NCBI GenBank assembly: GCA_963728445.1
Contig: CAVSJO010000001.1
Coordinates: 1 to 64,000, forward strand
DNA length: 64,000 nucleotides
Source of the DNA: CAVSJO01 sp963728445
GTDB lineage: Bacteria > Gemmatimonadota > Gemmatimonadetes > Longimicrobiales > RSA9
Direction of reading: 5' to 3'
The notes beneath the pieces were generated by a model that was not told the origin of the DNA, ran no database searches, and worked only from the letters and a program-made list of their open reading frames with translations. Position numbers and translations under genes: made by a program. Below, piece after piece: positions 62,222-64,000 of this stretch (positions are counted from its first letter, which is position 1; each line of letters starts with the position of its first letter).

Positions 62222-64000
62222 TCAGCCGGCGCCGCCGAAGGCGCGCAGGCGGCGGCGGGCGGCGTCGACGCGGGGCTGGAGCTCGGGGTCGGCGTGCTCC
62301 CAGAGGTGGACGAACTCGGCGTAGCGCTGGACGGCGAGGGCGGTGTCGCCGGCCTGGGCCTGGAGGGCGGCGTCACGCTCGAGGACGGTGGGCCGCGCGA
62401 GGGGATCGGTGAAGATGCGGTAGAGCCAGGGCTCCGTCAGGTAGCGCTCGTACACGGCGCGGGCGGAGTCCGGCTGGCCGGCGAGCTCGTAGGCCTCCCC
62501 GAGCTCCAGGAGCCCGCAGACGCGGCAGGTCCCTTCCTCGGGGTGGGACGAGGGGCGCCGGAACGCGACGAGGCCGGGCGTCGGGTCGCCGCGGTGCAGC
62601 GCGACGTAGGCCCGCAGGAAATCGACGTCGTCCTCCTCGTTGTACGGGTCCTCCTGCTGTTCGTGCGCCCTCAGGTCGACCATGCTGTCCGCCAGCGCGA
62701 ACTTTCCGGCTTCGGCGTACAGCCTCGCGAGCTGGGCATACGGCCGGTCGGAGGGCGCGATGGAATCGAGGGGGAAGCGCCGGAGCGCGTCGTCGATCTC
62801 GCGCAGGCCGCGGGCGACGTCGCCCCGGACGTGGATCGAGCGCTCCGCGCCCGAGAGGGCGGCACTGAGACGCTGCGGAACGAGATGGGCTTCCGCGGCG
62901 ACGTGGTCGGCGGCGTCCATGAAGTCGGCGGCGTCGGACAGGCGGCCCTGGACCGTGGCGATCTGAGCCCGGTCGAAGGCGGAATAGGCCACGGCCGTGG
63001 CGTTGTCGGTGTAGCGGCTCCCGAAGCTGGCCGCGATGCTGTCCGCGGCGTGCCATCGGCCCTCGGCGGCCGCCAGAAGATCCCACGCGCGGTTCATGGT
63101 GAGGTTGTCCGGGTAGGCCCGGTTCCCGTTCCGGAGCGTCTCCACCGCCTCCTTCGTCTTGCCCAGACGGTACTGCACCTGGAACAGGTTCTGGTAGTGG
63201 CTCGGGGTGGGGGCCGGACCTGCCACGCCCCGCGCCAGGATAGGCTCCGCTTCGACGTAGCGGTTCGCCTCGGTGAGCACCACGGGCAGGTTGTTCGACG
63301 CCGTCGGATCCTGGGGATCGATGTCGAGGACGTGGCGATACGCGTCGATGGCGGCGTCGTAGTCGCCCACCGCGTCCTGATAGCTGCCGGTAGCGATGTA
63401 GCGCTCCTTCTCCGGCAGCCGGTCCCGCAGCTCGTAGGCGCGGCGCATGGCCGCGAGTTGGTCGGCCTTGCGGAAGCCGGCGTTGCTCAGGGCCACGCCC
63501 AGCTTCCGCCACGCCATTGCGAAGGTGCTGTCGAGGCCCACTGCCTGTTCGAAGAGGCGGACGGCCTGGAGCACGTCTTCGTCGCCGTCCAGGACGCGGA
63601 CGCCGGCCGCGTACTTCCGCAGCGCCGGGAGCGATCGGGTCGTGACGTTCTCGAGGGGCGGCGTGGCGCGAATGTCGCTGAGGGACTCGCCGATCCGGTC
63701 CCGGAGCTGGTCGGACAGCTCGTCGACGGCGCCGACGAGGTGCGTCGAATCGGCCGCAGTCGCCCGGAACGCCGCCAGCACCTGGCCGTCCGCCGGCGTG
63801 ACGAGGCGAGCCGCCAGGACGTAGCTGCCGCCGAGGGAGCGGACGTCGCCCGCGACGATCGCCTTGAGGCCGTCCCGCTCCGCCACCTCCTGTGCGACGT
63901 CCTGCGTCAGCGCCGCGGCGGGATCGCGCTGCATACGCCGCAGCGTCGCCGCGACCTCCTTCGCGTCCGCCAGGCGGATCACGCCGGAGGACAGTAGGTC
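62222..64000 (-). CDS. TPR-domain region of a (kinase/cyclase-type) regulator, N-terminus outside window
   Basis: The frame is open from the right edge (LLSSGVIRLADAKEVAATLR) to the stop at 62222, at least 590 residues. A TolB/FlgO-like segment (GLKAIVAGDVRSLGGSYVLA, AVDELSDQLRDRIGESLSDI) precedes many TPR helix pairs (AMAWRKLGVALSNAGFRKAD, YDAAIDAYRHVLDIDPQDPT, ALGDTALAVQ-type). Proteins with this tail in Gemmatimonadota usually have an N-terminal serine/threonine kinase or winged-helix domain; that part lies beyond this window. Confidence 0.85.
   Translation of the reverse strand, partial: DLLSSGVIRLADAKEVAATLRRMQRDPAAALTQDVAQEVAERDGLKAIVAGDVRSLGGSYVLAARLVTPADGQVLAAFRATAADSTHLVGAVDELSDQLRDRIGESLSDIRATPPLENVTTRSLPALRKYAAGVRVLDGDEDVLQAVRLFEQAVGLDSTFAMAWRKLGVALSNAGFRKADQLAAMRRAYELRDRLPEKERYIATGSYQDAVGDYDAAIDAYRHVLDIDPQDPTASNNLPVVLTEANRYVEAEPILARGVAGPAPTPSHYQNLFQVQYRLGKTKEAVETLRNGNRAYPDNLTMNRAWDLLAAAEGRWHAADSIAASFGSRYTDNATAVAYSAFDRAQIATVQGRLSDAADFMDAADHVAAEAHLVPQRLSAALSGAERSIHVRGDVARGLREIDDALRRFPLDSIAPSDRPYAQLARLYAEAGKFALADSMVDLRAHEQQEDPYNEEDDVDFLRAYVALHRGDPTPGLVAFRRPSSHPEEGTCRVCGLLELGEAYELAGQPDSARAVYERYLTEPWLYRIFTDPLARPTVLERDAALQAQAGDTALAVQRYAEFVHLWEHADPELQPRVDAARRRLRAFGGAG

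Overview
The window is GC-rich, densely packed bacterial chromosomal DNA. Two ATP-type permeases and proteases typical of Gemmatimonadota/Acidobacteriota-like soil bacteria (an 810-residue MacB/FtsX 'ADOP' permease, a WD40-like/Tricorn-type S41 protease, a VPS10/sortilin-type BNR-repeat protein, SARP/TolB/TPR regulators, a bactofilin) point to a Gemmatimonadota-like organism. This is inferred from gene families only; there is no rRNA or tRNA gene here.

Layout. (1) 0.5-10.1 kb: a defence operon of visibly lower GC than the rest. A WYL-domain remnant is followed by a MORC/MutL-type GHKL ATPase, a Z1 helicase-like ATPase, a DUF4420 PD-(D/E)XK protein and an AIPR protein, all overlapping and on +. 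A 5-methylcytosine methyltransferase lies convergent to them, with a divergent Vsr nuclease. The four + genes match the system known as MZA. (2) 10.7-16.9 kb: a second, high-GC three-gene cassette of DUF6361 protein, double-HxK phospholipase-D-like protein and superfamily-2 helicase, overlapping start to stop. I do not recognise it as a named system, and it is the strongest candidate for something undescribed. (3) 17-37 kb: an accessory island of toxin-antitoxin pairs, HNH, Nudix, HIT and HD enzymes, XRE regulators with clear palindromic operators, a Cys4/Rossmann-like family present in three states of decay, and several decayed duplicates of neighbouring genes. (4) 37-62 kb: mostly housekeeping or secreted functions (S41 protease, membrane protein, F420/NADP reductase-like protein, VirJ-like protein, BNR-repeat protein, cytochrome c peroxidase, ABC permease), interrupted by a RES/Xre toxin module and a VapBC module. 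It ends with a complete four-gene spermidine/putrescine ABC importer. (5) 62.2-64 kb: the TPR tail of a protein that continues past the window edge.

Seven genes or remnants need a one-base correction to read through, with at least six frame changes in one of them (53.3-53.9 kb). Four of the seven lie between 43 and 54 kb. Assembly indels and genuine decay cannot be separated from the sequence alone. Simple tandem arrays (6, 7, 10 and 18 bp periods) sit at gene ends between 35 and 62 kb.
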